From assembly GCA_965660815.1 (NCBI GenBank), contig CBFIBG010000028.1:1-64000 (forward strand): a stretch of 64,000 bases of DNA, written 5' to 3'. Source of the DNA: Glaciecola sp965660815. GTDB lineage: Bacteria > Pseudomonadota > Gammaproteobacteria > Enterobacterales > Alteromonadaceae. Of this stretch, positions 55,252-63,939 are shown piece after piece. Position 1 is the first letter of the stretch; each line of letters starts with the position of its first letter. A program made the translations under genes and the position numbers. Under the pieces are notes generated by a model. That model did no database searches. It worked only from the letters and a program-made list of their open reading frames with translations, and was not told where the DNA came from.

Positions 55252-55555
55252 GTTGTCTGTTGTCTACTGTGTGTCTGATAGTCGATTTCGCGAATTACAT
55301 ATTACACTTACTTTCGTGTTATCAGTATACATTAAAACCGTGAATGATTGTCTCTTTTAGCATTAAATATGTCATAAATGACAATGGTAGGACCAAATAA
55401 TTAATCTAAGATTAACAAAGTAAAAACAAACCATTCGTTCATGACTTTTTTAATGTTTTAAAGCTTTGATTTTATGAGTTGTTTTAAACATTGTTTTAGC
55501 GTTGATTTACCAGACCAAACATCTCATGCGAGATTAATTTAATTACGAGGAAAAC
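55252..55555. promoter_or_regulatory. 304-bp divergent control region of the catabolic cluster
   Basis: AT-rich spacer between the GlxA-type regulator and the acyl-CoA dehydrogenase. It holds no open frame and no palindrome clear enough to name. Promoters for both directions must lie here. Confidence 0.5.
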
Positions 55556-57361
55556 ATGGCAGCAGATACTCTTATACACGACTTTGAATTGCCGTTTCAA
55601 TTATACGATGTCCTTCAGGTGAACAAATTGTGTGAGCATGAAAAGTTTTCTGAGCATAGCCAAGAAACATTTGACGCTGTGTTAGATACAGCTAACAAAA
55701 TGGCAAAAAACCTTTTTTTACCTCATAACCACATAGCCGATAAAAACGAGCCAACGTTTGACGGACACAAGGTAACCATGATTGATGAGGTAAAAGTGGC
55801 CTATGATGCATTTAGAGAGGCTGGTTTTATTGCGGGTCGCTATTCGTTTGAGGACGGTGGTATGCAATTACCTGAATCTATTATGACCGCAGTTTCTGGG
55901 TATTTCATGTCCGCTAATCCATCGACGACTGCCTATCCTTTCCTCACCGCTGCTGCGATTAACGTCATTAGTCACTTTGCGAATGACGAGCTCAAACAAG
56001 CGTTTATGCCGCGCATGCTTGCAGGTGAATTCACTGGAACCATGGCATTAACCGAGCCTCATGCCGGCTCATCTTTAGCTGATATAAACACCACTGCGAC
56101 GTTAAATGCCGACGGAACCTATCGAATAAAAGGAAGCAAACTTTATATTTCAGGAGGAGAGCATGAACTGTCTAACAACATTGTGCATTTAGTGCTAGCC
56201 AAAATACCTGGGGGCCCACCTGGCGTTAAGGGAATATCGTTATTTATTGTCCCCAAATTTAGATTGAACGAAAGCGGCGAAGTGGGGGAAAAAAATGACG
56301 TTCAATTAGCTGGGCTTTTGCACAAACTTGGATACCGAGGCACCACTTCTACCGCACTGACTTTTGGCGAGAATGACGATTGTCATGGTTATTTAGTAGG
56401 AAAGCCTCATTTCGGTCTTAGGTACATGTTTATGATGATGAACGAAGCCAGAATAGGCGTTGGATTTGGCGCCGCTATGATCGGGTATCGAGGGTTTCAA
56501 TACTCTCTTGATTTTGCAAAAGAACGCACTCAGGGCAGAATTGCCCCTCACAACAAACCTGAAGATCCTGCTGCACCTATTATTCAACACGGTGATGTAA
56601 AGCGAATGCTGCTCGCTCAAAAAGCGTATTCTGAAGGGGGAATGGCCTTGTGCTTATATGGATCTCACCTTATTGATCGCATCAACACATGTAAGGACGA
56701 CTCAAGAAGGGCAGAGCTTCAGGAATTACTTGATTTGCTGACACCAGTATTAAAAGCGTGGCCGTCTGAATATGGACCCAAAGCTAACGATTTAGGAATA
56801 CAGGTGTTAGGTGGTTCAGGTTACACTCGTGAATATTTTGCCGAGCAATTTTGGCGTGATAATCGTTTAAATCCTATTCACGAAGGTACAAACGGAGTTC
56901 AAGCGCTAGATTTGGCTTTTCGAAAACTTTGGCAGAATAACTCAAAGGGATTGCATGCATTAAAGGAAGAAATAGAGAGAGACTTACAACAAGTTGTGAC
57001 CTCGCAGAGCATTCTGTTAATCGGAAAATTCACGCCCTATCTACAACATCTGCACAATGCAGTGATGCATTTAGCAGGCGTTCTTCAATCTGAAAAAGCG
57101 CTTACTCTTAGCGCAAATGCACAGGCGCTTATGAATGTATTTGCCACAATTGTGGTTAGCTGGACGTGGATAAAACAAGCAGGTAAAGCCGAACAATTGC
57201 TTGAGTCCGCTAGCAGTGAAAGCAAGACACATTTTTATTTAGGGAAAATACAAGCTGCCAAATACTTCATAGATTGGGAATTACCAACAATTCAAAGAGA
57301 TTTGCAACTGTTATTAGAAGACAACGATGTATGCTCAGGCATGCAACAAGAATGGTTTTAA
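55556..57361 (+). CDS. Acyl-CoA dehydrogenase, long (about 600-residue) type
   Basis: 601 residues. FAD-contacting TGTMALTEPHAGSSLADINT, YISGGEHEL, the active-site region NPIHEGTNGVQALDL with the catalytic-base glutamate, and RDNRLNPI before it. The extra C-terminal domain (after about 470) places it in the group that includes DmdC (3-methylmercaptopropionyl-CoA dehydrogenase), but many members act on other acyl-CoAs. Electrons pass to ETF (etfBA here at 29811). It is the first gene of a four-gene operon; GAGG lies close before the ATG. Confidence 0.93.
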   Translation: MAADTLIHDFELPFQLYDVLQVNKLCEHEKFSEHSQETFDAVLDTANKMAKNLFLPHNHIADKNEPTFDGHKVTMIDEVKVAYDAFREAGFIAGRYSFEDGGMQLPESIMTAVSGYFMSANPSTTAYPFLTAAAINVISHFANDELKQAFMPRMLAGEFTGTMALTEPHAGSSLADINTTATLNADGTYRIKGSKLYISGGEHELSNNIVHLVLAKIPGGPPGVKGISLFIVPKFRLNESGEVGEKNDVQLAGLLHKLGYRGTTSTALTFGENDDCHGYLVGKPHFGLRYMFMMMNEARIGVGFGAAMIGYRGFQYSLDFAKERTQGRIAPHNKPEDPAAPIIQHGDVKRMLLAQKAYSEGGMALCLYGSHLIDRINTCKDDSRRAELQELLDLLTPVLKAWPSEYGPKANDLGIQVLGGSGYTREYFAEQFWRDNRLNPIHEGTNGVQALDLAFRKLWQNNSKGLHALKEEIERDLQQVVTSQSILLIGKFTPYLQHLHNAVMHLAGVLQSEKALTLSANAQALMNVFATIVVSWTWIKQAGKAEQLLESASSESKTHFYLGKIQAAKYFIDWELPTIQRDLQLLLEDNDVCSGMQQEWF

Positions 57362-57371
57362 GGAGACAACA

Positions 57372-58376
57372 ATGATAAACAAGCAATGGCGTTTAAAACA
57401 GCGACCTTTTGGAGAGCCTACTTCGGATACGTGGGAATATACAGAGACACAGGTGCCAGAAATCAATGAAGGCGAATTACTTATAAAAGTTGAATATATT
57501 TCATTAGATCCCGCGATGCGCGGATGGTTAAACGACGCCAAATCTTATATAGAGCCGGTTCAAGTAGGCGATGTTATGCGCGCAGGGACCGTGGGTAAAG
57601 TCATTGAATCTAAGCACGACAAATACGCCAAAGGAGACTTTGTTTGTGGCTATAACGGTGTGCAAAGCTACGCGGTAAGTGATGGCACAGGATTGCATAA
57701 AGTTGACCCTAACTTGGCTCCATTGTCTTACTACTTAGGCGTATTAGGTATGCCTGGAATGACAGGATACTTTGGATTGTTGAAAAGTGGGCAGCCTAAG
57801 TCTGGCGAGACTGTTGTCGTGTCAGGCGCTGCTGGAGCTGTTGGCGGTTTGGTTGGTCAAATTGCAAGAATAAAAGGTTGCAGAGTAGTCGGCATTGCGG
57901 GAGGAAAAGATAAGTGCGAGTTTTTGGTCAACGAATTAGGGTTCGATGCGGCAATTGACTACAAAAACGAACGCGTCAAAAAGGCATTAAAACAAACTTG
58001 TCCAGACGGCGTTGATGTATTTTTCGACAACGTAGGCGGAGACATTTTAGACGATGTACTAACCCAGATAAATTTACGGGCCAGAATAGTCATTTGCGGA
58101 GCCATAAGCCAATATAACAATACTACGCCGGTAAAAGGCCCATCTAATTATCTGTCTTTGTTGGTTAATCGCGCTCGAATGGAAGGGATCGTGGTATTTG
58201 ATAATGCTAAAGAGTATCCAACAGCCATGCAAGACATCGCTAGCTGGATAAAGTCAGGAGAGATGAAAGTAAAAGATCACATTGTTCCAGACATTAAAAC
58301 ATTCCCAGATACGCTAATGATGCTATTTAAAGGTGAGAACTTTGGTAAGTTAGTGTTGAAAGTGGAGGCAGATTAA
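57372..58376 (+). CDS. NADP-dependent oxidoreductase, CurA/leukotriene-B4-dehydrogenase type MDR
   Basis: 334 residues from ATG 57372, with AAGGAG upstream at 57359. Medium-chain reductase without zinc ligands: N-terminal YISLDPAMRGWLNDAKSY, the NADP motif VVVSGAAGAVGGLVGQIARIKG, and DVFFDNVGGDILDDVL. Members reduce alkenal/alkenone double bonds. It is 10 bp after the dehydrogenase stop and overlaps the next start by one base. The exact substrate is unknown. Confidence 0.92.
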   Translation: MINKQWRLKQRPFGEPTSDTWEYTETQVPEINEGELLIKVEYISLDPAMRGWLNDAKSYIEPVQVGDVMRAGTVGKVIESKHDKYAKGDFVCGYNGVQSYAVSDGTGLHKVDPNLAPLSYYLGVLGMPGMTGYFGLLKSGQPKSGETVVVSGAAGAVGGLVGQIARIKGCRVVGIAGGKDKCEFLVNELGFDAAIDYKNERVKKALKQTCPDGVDVFFDNVGGDILDDVLTQINLRARIVICGAISQYNNTTPVKGPSNYLSLLVNRARMEGIVVFDNAKEYPTAMQDIASWIKSGEMKVKDHIVPDIKTFPDTLMMLFKGENFGKLVLKVEAD

Positions 58377-59143
58377 TGAACGGTGCAGCGTTAGTTGAGA
58401 ACAAACGTATATTAATTACTGGCGGCGCGTCAGGGATTGGAGCTGATAGTGCAAGGTTATTGGCGTCTAGGGGGGCCAAAGTCGTTATAGCCGATTTAAA
58501 TGAGACTGAAGGCGAAAAGCTTGCTAAGCAAGCTCAAGAATTAGGACAAGACATATATTTTCACACAGTGGACGTCAGTCAAAAAGAGTCTGTTGAATCT
58601 TTATTTGCGTTTGCAATGAGTACTTTAGGCGGTCTCGATGCAGTGATAAATAATGCTGGAATAGATCATAAGCCTGCGCCATTACACGAACTTACCGATG
58701 AAGATTTCGATAGAAATATTGCGGTGAACTTAAAAGGCGTTTGGCATTGTATGCGAGCTGCAATTGCTTGCATGGCGGGTAAAGGGCCAGGTCATATTAT
58801 CAACGTTGCATCGGTAGCAGGCTTAAGATCATCTCCAAGTATTTCGGCGTATAGTGCGTCCAAGCATGGCGTGATGGGACTGACTAAATCAGCGGCGGTC
58901 GAGTATGCGAAGATAGGGTTGCGGTTTAATGCAGTTTGTCCAAGCTTTATAGATACTCCAATGGTTCAAAATACTCTAGCTAAGGTAGACGATCGAACCC
59001 AAAAAGCCATCGTATACGCAAGTCCAATGCGTCGGCTAGGAAAAGTGGAGGAAGTGTCTTCAGCAATAGCATGGTTGTGCAGTGATGAGAGCAGTTTTAT
59101 GAATGGTCATGCATTTACGCTAGATGGCGGTATGTTGGCTTAA
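58376..59143 (+). CDS. SDR family oxidoreductase (operon copy 1)
   Basis: 255 residues. NAD(P)-binding TGGASGIGADSA, acidic NAD-type VIADLNE (Asp suggests NAD rather than NADP), NNAG, catalytic Ser in VASVAGLRSS and YSASKHGVMGLTKSAA, and the C-terminal GHAFTLDGGMLA. It likely oxidises a hydroxy intermediate to a ketone. Its ATG overlaps the previous stop by one base. Confidence 0.92.
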   Translation: MNGAALVENKRILITGGASGIGADSARLLASRGAKVVIADLNETEGEKLAKQAQELGQDIYFHTVDVSQKESVESLFAFAMSTLGGLDAVINNAGIDHKPAPLHELTDEDFDRNIAVNLKGVWHCMRAAIACMAGKGPGHIINVASVAGLRSSPSISAYSASKHGVMGLTKSAAVEYAKIGLRFNAVCPSFIDTPMVQNTLAKVDDRTQKAIVYASPMRRLGKVEEVSSAIAWLCSDESSFMNGHAFTLDGGMLA

Positions 59144-59158
59144 ATAATAGGAGTGACT

Positions 59159-59920
59159 ATGAAAGATTTATTTGATTTATCAGGAAAAATAGCCTTGGTA
59201 ACCGGTGCTAGCAGAGGCATTGGCGAGTCTATCGCTCGACTTTTAGCCGCTAAAGGCGCACATGTTATTGTCTCAAGTAGGAAGATAGAAGCCTGCCAAG
59301 CAGTTGCCAATTCAATTGTTGAAAGTGGTGGAAAGGCTTCAGCTTTTGCCTGTCATGTAGGAAGTATGGAGCAAATTGATTCTATTTTTACTTATATCAA
59401 AAGCGAATTTGGACAGTTAGACATTCTTGTAAATAATGCTGCAGCAAACCCGTACTTTGGACATATATTGGATACCGATCTGGGCGCATACAATAAAACC
59501 GTGGACGTCAATATCAGAGGGTATTTCTTTATGTCAGTTGCGGCTGGGAACATTATGAAAGAGCAGGGCGGTGGCGTTATCCTAAATACGGCGTCTGTAA
59601 ATGGCGTGCGTCCAGGTGACATGCAAGGAATATATTCTATAACTAAAGCAGCCGTTATTAATATGACTCAAGCCTTTGCAAAAGAGTGCGGCAAGTTAAA
59701 TATAAGAGTTAATGCTTTGTTACCTGGACTTACTGACACCAAGTTTGCATCAGCACTCACCACAAACGATCAGATACTAAAAACAGCCTTGAAAGTCATT
59801 CCTTTAGGACGAGTCGCTGACCCAGACGAAATGGCAGGCACAGTTTTGTACTTGGTGTCAGATGCGTCTAGTTATACTACAGGGGCCAGTATAATTGTAG
59901 ATGGCGGAATGCTGGCTTAA
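59159..59920 (+). CDS. SDR family oxidoreductase (operon copy 2)
   Basis: 253 residues from ATG 59159 (the frame opens at 59153; AGGAG lies upstream). TGASRGIGESIARLL, NNAAANPYFG, catalytic YSITKAAVINMTQAFAKE and C-terminal GASIIVDGGMLA. SSRK after beta-2 suggests NADP use, in contrast to copy 1. The pair share the GGMLA ending but are clearly diverged, so they probably act on different intermediates. Last gene of the operon, followed by a terminator. Confidence 0.92.
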   Translation: MKDLFDLSGKIALVTGASRGIGESIARLLAAKGAHVIVSSRKIEACQAVANSIVESGGKASAFACHVGSMEQIDSIFTYIKSEFGQLDILVNNAAANPYFGHILDTDLGAYNKTVDVNIRGYFFMSVAAGNIMKEQGGGVILNTASVNGVRPGDMQGIYSITKAAVINMTQAFAKECGKLNIRVNALLPGLTDTKFASALTTNDQILKTALKVIPLGRVADPDEMAGTVLYLVSDASSYTTGASIIVDGGMLA

Positions 59921-59971
59921 CGTCAATTTTTCATGCATCAAAGCGCAGTAGATGGCGCTGTCGTAGAGTAC

Positions 59972-60001
59972 AATTACTGTCGCAGTTGCGGCAGTAATTT
60001 T
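59972..60001 (+). terminator. Terminator between convergent operon and lipoprotein gene
   Basis: AATTACTGTCGC (59972-59983) pairs with GCGGCAGTAATT (59988-59999), a 12-bp stem with one G-T pair and loop AGTT, then TT. It lies 50 bp past the SDR stop and abuts the stop of the convergent DUF1439 gene. Confidence 0.75.
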
Positions 60002-60562
60002 CTAGAATTTAGGCGTTAAACTTATGCTTCCTTGTTGAATACTCAAGTCAAGCGGTACTTTAGCCAAAAGCGCTTGTGCGGTGTTGTTTTTATCTAGGGT
60101 AAAGACTGGGTTTTCTTTAAGGTAGTCATTGAGTAAATCAACTACTTGACGGTTTAACGCTTTGATATTACCTTTGAACCCAGCGCCATCCACGCTCGCA
60201 TTTATCAAATTTACATCGGTTAAGTAAATGGCGTCTTCGTCACTGTCAAAGATAGGTTTACCCTCCATCGAGAGGTTTAATTTAATAGGGTAATTGACAA
60301 CAAAAGCCGATATAGAAGCGGTAGATTCAACGTAAAGTGCAACTACTTGGCGCTGCTCAGGGCCTATTTGTACGTTGATGTTGTCTACTTTGAAATCCAC
60401 CGGAATTTGCATAACTTTTAATTCTTGAGATAGATCTGGTATACCCTCTTGGATAACAGATTCTAGCTCTTCATTGTCGAGAGAGTATACAGACAATCCC
60501 GATGTTGCGCTGCACGCAGAAAATAATACGATTGAGCTCAAAATCAATAGTGTGCGTGTCAT
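60002..60562 (-). CDS. DUF1439 (YceB-like) lipoprotein
   Basis: 186 residues from ATG 60562 (the frame opens at 60601). A lipoprotein signal with lipobox LFSAC (residues 12-16) leads to a beta-rich domain with LKVMQIPVDFKVDNINVQIG, YLTDVNLIN and NDYLKENPVFTLDK, typical of DUF1439/YceB. These proteins are small lipid-binding-like tubular folds in the cell envelope; their role is unknown. Confidence 0.88.
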   Translation of the reverse strand: MTRTLLILSSIVLFSACSATSGLSVYSLDNEELESVIQEGIPDLSQELKVMQIPVDFKVDNINVQIGPEQRQVVALYVESTASISAFVVNYPIKLNLSMEGKPIFDSDEDAIYLTDVNLINASVDGAGFKGNIKALNRQVVDLLNDYLKENPVFTLDKNNTAQALLAKVPLDLSIQQGSISLTPKF

Positions 60563-60638
60563 AGTAAACCCTTTATTAAAAGCAATACGAGGTATGTACA
60601 AAGCCGGTGTTAAAACAACGGTTTATTAATTATAAGCA

Positions 60639-60902
60639 TCAGCCAAACATATAGAGCAGAGAAAGAAGCATAAGTTGGATAAAAGTTACTATCCAAAAGT
60701 ACACTCCCCACACAAGAATTTTTATCCCTGTATTTTCCAGATTTTGCTTACGTTTTGTAATTACAAATGCGATAAGCGATGAAATCACGGCGATGCCAAT
60801 AAGATAAAGGTGCCATTGTATTTTGTTATTTGCTGCATGTGCTATTGGACTGTAAGCAAGTAACACTATGGTAATTTTGTAAAAGTGTTCGGCCACATTC
60901 AT
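60639..60902 (-). CDS. Small three-helix membrane protein
   Basis: 87 residues with three hydrophobic segments (about 9-23, 30-48 and 58-85) and a short basic loop KRKQNLEN between the second and third. No family recognised. It lies about 80 bp before the lipoprotein gene on the same strand. Confidence 0.65.
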   Translation of the reverse strand: MNVAEHFYKITIVLLAYSPIAHAANNKIQWHLYLIGIAVISSLIAFVITKRKQNLENTGIKILVWGVYFWIVTFIQLMLLSLLYMFG

Positions 60903-61207
60903 TGTTGCTAATTATTGTTGTGTACTTTATTTAGAATAAAATACAGATATTAGTTCACATTATTTAAACTTTATTGAAATAAAGAACCTATTTTAGTAGG
61001 TACGCTCGTTTATTGTGCAATTAAAGACAGTAGACTGTTGATGATAATCAACATGACTCAAAAGGGCGTACTTGACCTAACTGGGTGCCGCGATAGGAGA
61101 TTAGCGTTGAACGAGATGTTTGTCGCTAAGAAAGGCATTAATTGTGAGCAAGCGGTAAAAGCTTTAGTGCATCTGCATTAATTATGAACGACAGATAATA
61201 GCCATGT
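60903..61207. other. 305-bp spacer with a possible small ORF
   Basis: It separates the small membrane protein gene from the RRxxR protein gene. The only open frame of note is 61041-61181 on the plus strand, listed separately. No hairpin or repeat stood out. Confidence 0.4.
61041..61181 (+). CDS. Possible 46-residue small ORF
   Basis: Frame from ATG 61041 (second ATG at 61053) to TAA 61179. The translation contains KGVLDLTGCRDRRLALNEMF and AKKGINCEQAVKALVHLH, which reads like a helical small protein. No ribosome-binding site of note. Either a small gene or a fragment. Confidence 0.3.
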   Translation: MIINMTQKGVLDLTGCRDRRLALNEMFVAKKGINCEQAVKALVHLH

Positions 61208-61462
61208 TTATGCTTTAATGTCCACAGAATTAGCGTTGTTTTCATAACGCCTATCACGCCCTGAACGGGTGTCAATCAAGGGTTTTATATTACGTTTTCT
61301 CCTATCTTCCCCTTTACGCTTTTCTTGGCCTTCAACAGGCACAATCAATGGTTTTTTACCAGCATCGGCATTAGATTCAGATTTCTCAAACTTAACTGAA
61401 GAGCGCTTACTGGGCTTCAACCGTAAGTTGTTGATAGGCAAAAAATGTGAAGGAATTGTCAT
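61208..61462 (-). CDS. Basic small protein with repeated RRxxR-type motifs
   Basis: 84 residues, very rich in arginine and lysine: EKRKGEDRRKRN (about 47-58) and DTRSGRDRRYE (about 63-73) are two related GxDRR motifs. Similar GxDRR or RRxxR elements occur in short proteins of marine gammaproteobacteria, some linked to PilZ-like or c-di-GMP contexts, but I cannot assign it. AAGGAGTC lies before the ATG on the minus strand, a good ribosome site. Confidence 0.68.
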   Translation of the reverse strand: MTIPSHFLPINNLRLKPSKRSSVKFEKSESNADAGKKPLIVPVEGQEKRKGEDRRKRNIKPLIDTRSGRDRRYENNANSVDIKA

Positions 61463-61830
61463 TAGTTGACTCCTTATCGCTATTTTTAATGTCTTTATCT
61501 GGTCGGGTAAAAGGTTATACGTGACGGGTATTGAATTGTAACGAGCTTAAAAAAAAGCTCTACCCGCTCCTTCACCTCTAATAATACTGCAACTAAATTA
61601 AAAGAAAAAGACTTTCTCAATGTCCGTATCGACCGGAATTACAATATCTTTAATTTTTTTTATAAGTATATTTAATAACACAGCCCTTCACATTCAAGTC
61701 AAGGGCTGCATGTTGACACAGGCTCTAAAGTATTTACCCATGGAGGTTGAAGGCTTTAATTAGACTTAATCGACAACCAGCGGATAAAGATGTATCAGCA
61801 ATGCTAATTGGATCTTATCTATACACTTAT
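61463..61830. other. 368-bp spacer with two inverted repeats
   Basis: It contains GAGCTT-AAAAAA-AAGCTC (61543-61560) and CAGCCCTT / AAGGGCTG (61681-61708, 12-nt loop). The second lies about 120 bp beyond the aminotransferase stop and may be its transcript end, although the U tract is poor. No gene is seen. Confidence 0.45.
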
Positions 61831-63021
61831 CTACAGAGTTTGTGCAATGGCCTTTGCTAAAGTTTCAACGTTATTTTTGTTAATCCCTGCAATGTTTACA
61901 CGGCTTGAATCCACGAAATACACGCTGTGTTCATTTCTAAGTTGTTGCACTTGACTGGGAGGAATACAAAGAAATGAAAACATACCTTTTTGAGTGTTTA
62001 TAAAGCTAAAATCTTTGTCTACGCCCTGTGTATTTAGATTGGTCACTAGCATGCTTCGTAACTCTGTCATTCGGTTGCGCATCGCGTCTACTTCACTTTC
62101 CCAAAGTGTTTTTAGGCTACCATCGTTCAAGATAATATCTACCAGCGCACCACCGTAAGATGGGGGCATTGAATATATTCCTCTGGCCACACTTTGTATT
62201 TGGGATTGCGCTTTTGTTTTAACTTCAGGATTTTTGCAAATAATAGCAGCCAGTCCAACGCGTTCTCTGTACAAACCAAAGTTTTTTGAGCATGATGCAG
62301 CAACGATAACTTCATCTAGGTTTTCGACTAATAACCTTAACCCATAGGTGTCTTCTTCTATTCCATCGCCAAAGCCCTGGTAAGCAGTATCAACGAAAGG
62401 AAGGAAGCCTTTATCAGATGCCAGTTTTACCAATTCTTGCCATTGCTCTTTGCTAAGGTCTGCACCAGTTGGGTTATGGCAGCATCCGTGTAGTAAAACT
62501 ACATCGCCTGATTCAACATTAGACAAACAGTCCATCATTTCGTCAAATTTGATACTGGCAGATGCTTTGTCAAAATATGGATAAGTCTTAAGTTCCAGCC
62601 CAGCATTGCCGAGAAGCGGGATGTGATTAGCCCATGTAGGATCGCTCACCCACACAGTAGTATTTTTATTTACGCGCATAAGTAGCTCAGCTAAAATTCG
62701 CAATGCGCCACAACCACCCGGGGCTTGCACCGCGGCTACTCGATTGTCGCGAAGAGCGCTCGAGTCTTGACCAAGCAACAAATCAAGCATGCCGTCTATA
62801 AATCCTTGATGTCCTTGAGGCGTTATATAAACTTTGGAGGTTTCGCGACTAGATAATACTTTTTGAGCCTGTATTACTGAATCAAGAATAGGGGTGTTGC
62901 CAAACTCGTCCTTATATACTCCGACTCCTAAATCAATTTTATGTGGATTAGTATCTTGTTTAAAAGCAGTAGACAATCCAAGAATCGGATCGGGTGCTAG
63001 GGCAGACAGGGTTTCAAACAC
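61831..63021 (-). CDS. Aspartate/aromatic aminotransferase (class I)
   Basis: 396 residues, the normal AspC/TyrB length. LDPILGL-type start (LAPDPILGLSTAF), DLGVGVYKDEFGNTPIL, LLHGCCHNPTGADLS, FVDTAYQGFGDG, the Schiff-base lysine in AASCSKNFGLYRERVG and the closing SRVNIAGI. It transaminates aspartate and/or tyrosine and phenylalanine with 2-oxoglutarate. AspC and TyrB cannot be separated here. Monocistronic. Confidence 0.93.
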   Translation of the reverse strand: MFETLSALAPDPILGLSTAFKQDTNPHKIDLGVGVYKDEFGNTPILDSVIQAQKVLSSRETSKVYITPQGHQGFIDGMLDLLLGQDSSALRDNRVAAVQAPGGCGALRILAELLMRVNKNTTVWVSDPTWANHIPLLGNAGLELKTYPYFDKASASIKFDEMMDCLSNVESGDVVLLHGCCHNPTGADLSKEQWQELVKLASDKGFLPFVDTAYQGFGDGIEEDTYGLRLLVENLDEVIVAASCSKNFGLYRERVGLAAIICKNPEVKTKAQSQIQSVARGIYSMPPSYGGALVDIILNDGSLKTLWESEVDAMRNRMTELRSMLVTNLNTQGVDKDFSFINTQKGMFSFLCIPPSQVQQLRNEHSVYFVDSSRVNIAGINKNNVETLAKAIAQTL

Positions 63022-63141
63022 AATAAACCTTCCTCAATGTAAATATGTTAAATAAAATTTCTCGCATTATGCCAATATTTGGTCTAATTTCGAGAAAAAT
63101 ATAATAAAAAAATCCAAGTTGAGACTAGTGTCTGTGATGGA

Positions 63142-63939
63142 TTAGGTAGTTTGCTCTAAATAAGTAGCATCTGAGTTAATCATAAACTCATATTGATGAG
63201 TTTCAACCAGCATGGCTTCAGCCGAATATGTGCGTTCTTCCCAATACGCTTTTTGCTTACTATCTATCAACAAGACTGTACTTGAACGTGTTCCGTAGTC
63301 AGGACTTTGAATGAAAATTGACGATAATCGTTTTTCCCACATTAATGGGACACCGGTTCTAGGCAGGCGTGCATCTTCCGCTAATTGTTTATTAGACAAT
63401 AATTCAAATAAGTGTTCTTGATTGACTGTTTGAGTGTTTTGACAATAATTCGCTAATGTATTTCTGCCCATATCGAGTTTAGGCCAAGGGCTGTTCAGAC
63501 TGGCGTTACTCAAGCCATAAACACCATCGTTAAGCACATATGCATTATTCTCAAAGCTATTATAAACAAAAAGTTTGTTAAGGGAGCCAAATAAAAGATT
63601 ATATCCGTTATAGTCGTTTCTACTTTTCTTGAGCTTATCCAAGTAGTCTTCAGGTTTAATATCCAGTGTTAAAAAATCGGAGACTAGCTTGCCTCTGGTA
63701 ACAGGGTTTGGATGTTCTTTACCAGGCGCTCTTATGTTGGTTAATGCTGAAATTCGTCCTGTTTTAGTTATGCCCATCCAAGTACCGCCCCCGACCATAT
63801 CCCGTCCTGCTAATAGATTGGGTTGGGCGGCCCAAAAATGGGAAGGTTTGGTCTCTCTTGCATGAAATTCATCGCGATTAGCAGCGATAATTAATGGGTA
63901 GTCTGAATGGTGATTAACTGCAATAAATAAAATACACAT
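63142..63939 (-). CDS. NRDE (Tango2-like) family protein
   Basis: 265 residues from ATG 63939, giving MCILFIAVN, the family N-terminus with Cys2, the Ntn-type nucleophile candidate. The frame opens at 63981, but that would bury Cys2. It contains the name-giving ANRDEFHAR, GGTWMGITKTGRISALTNIR, and the C-terminal GTRSSTVLLID. TANGO2 homologues have been linked to heme trafficking and acyl-CoA handling in eukaryotes; the bacterial role is not settled. Confidence 0.9.
   Translation of the reverse strand: MCILFIAVNHHSDYPLIIAANRDEFHARETKPSHFWAAQPNLLAGRDMVGGGTWMGITKTGRISALTNIRAPGKEHPNPVTRGKLVSDFLTLDIKPEDYLDKLKKSRNDYNGYNLLFGSLNKLFVYNSFENNAYVLNDGVYGLSNASLNSPWPKLDMGRNTLANYCQNTQTVNQEHLFELLSNKQLAEDARLPRTGVPLMWEKRLSSIFIQSPDYGTRSSTVLLIDSKQKAYWEERTYSAEAMLVETHQYEFMINSDATYLEQTT

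Noticed and set aside
55556..57361. Naming the acyl-CoA dehydrogenase DmdC and the cluster a DMSP pathway
   Set aside because: The long acyl-CoA dehydrogenase type is shared with DmdC, but no dmdA, dmdB or dmdD is present, and this family has many substrates.
59153..59158. Upstream ATG at 59153 as the start of the second SDR
   Set aside because: The ATG at 59159 has the better spacing to AGGAG and matches the usual SDR N-terminus.
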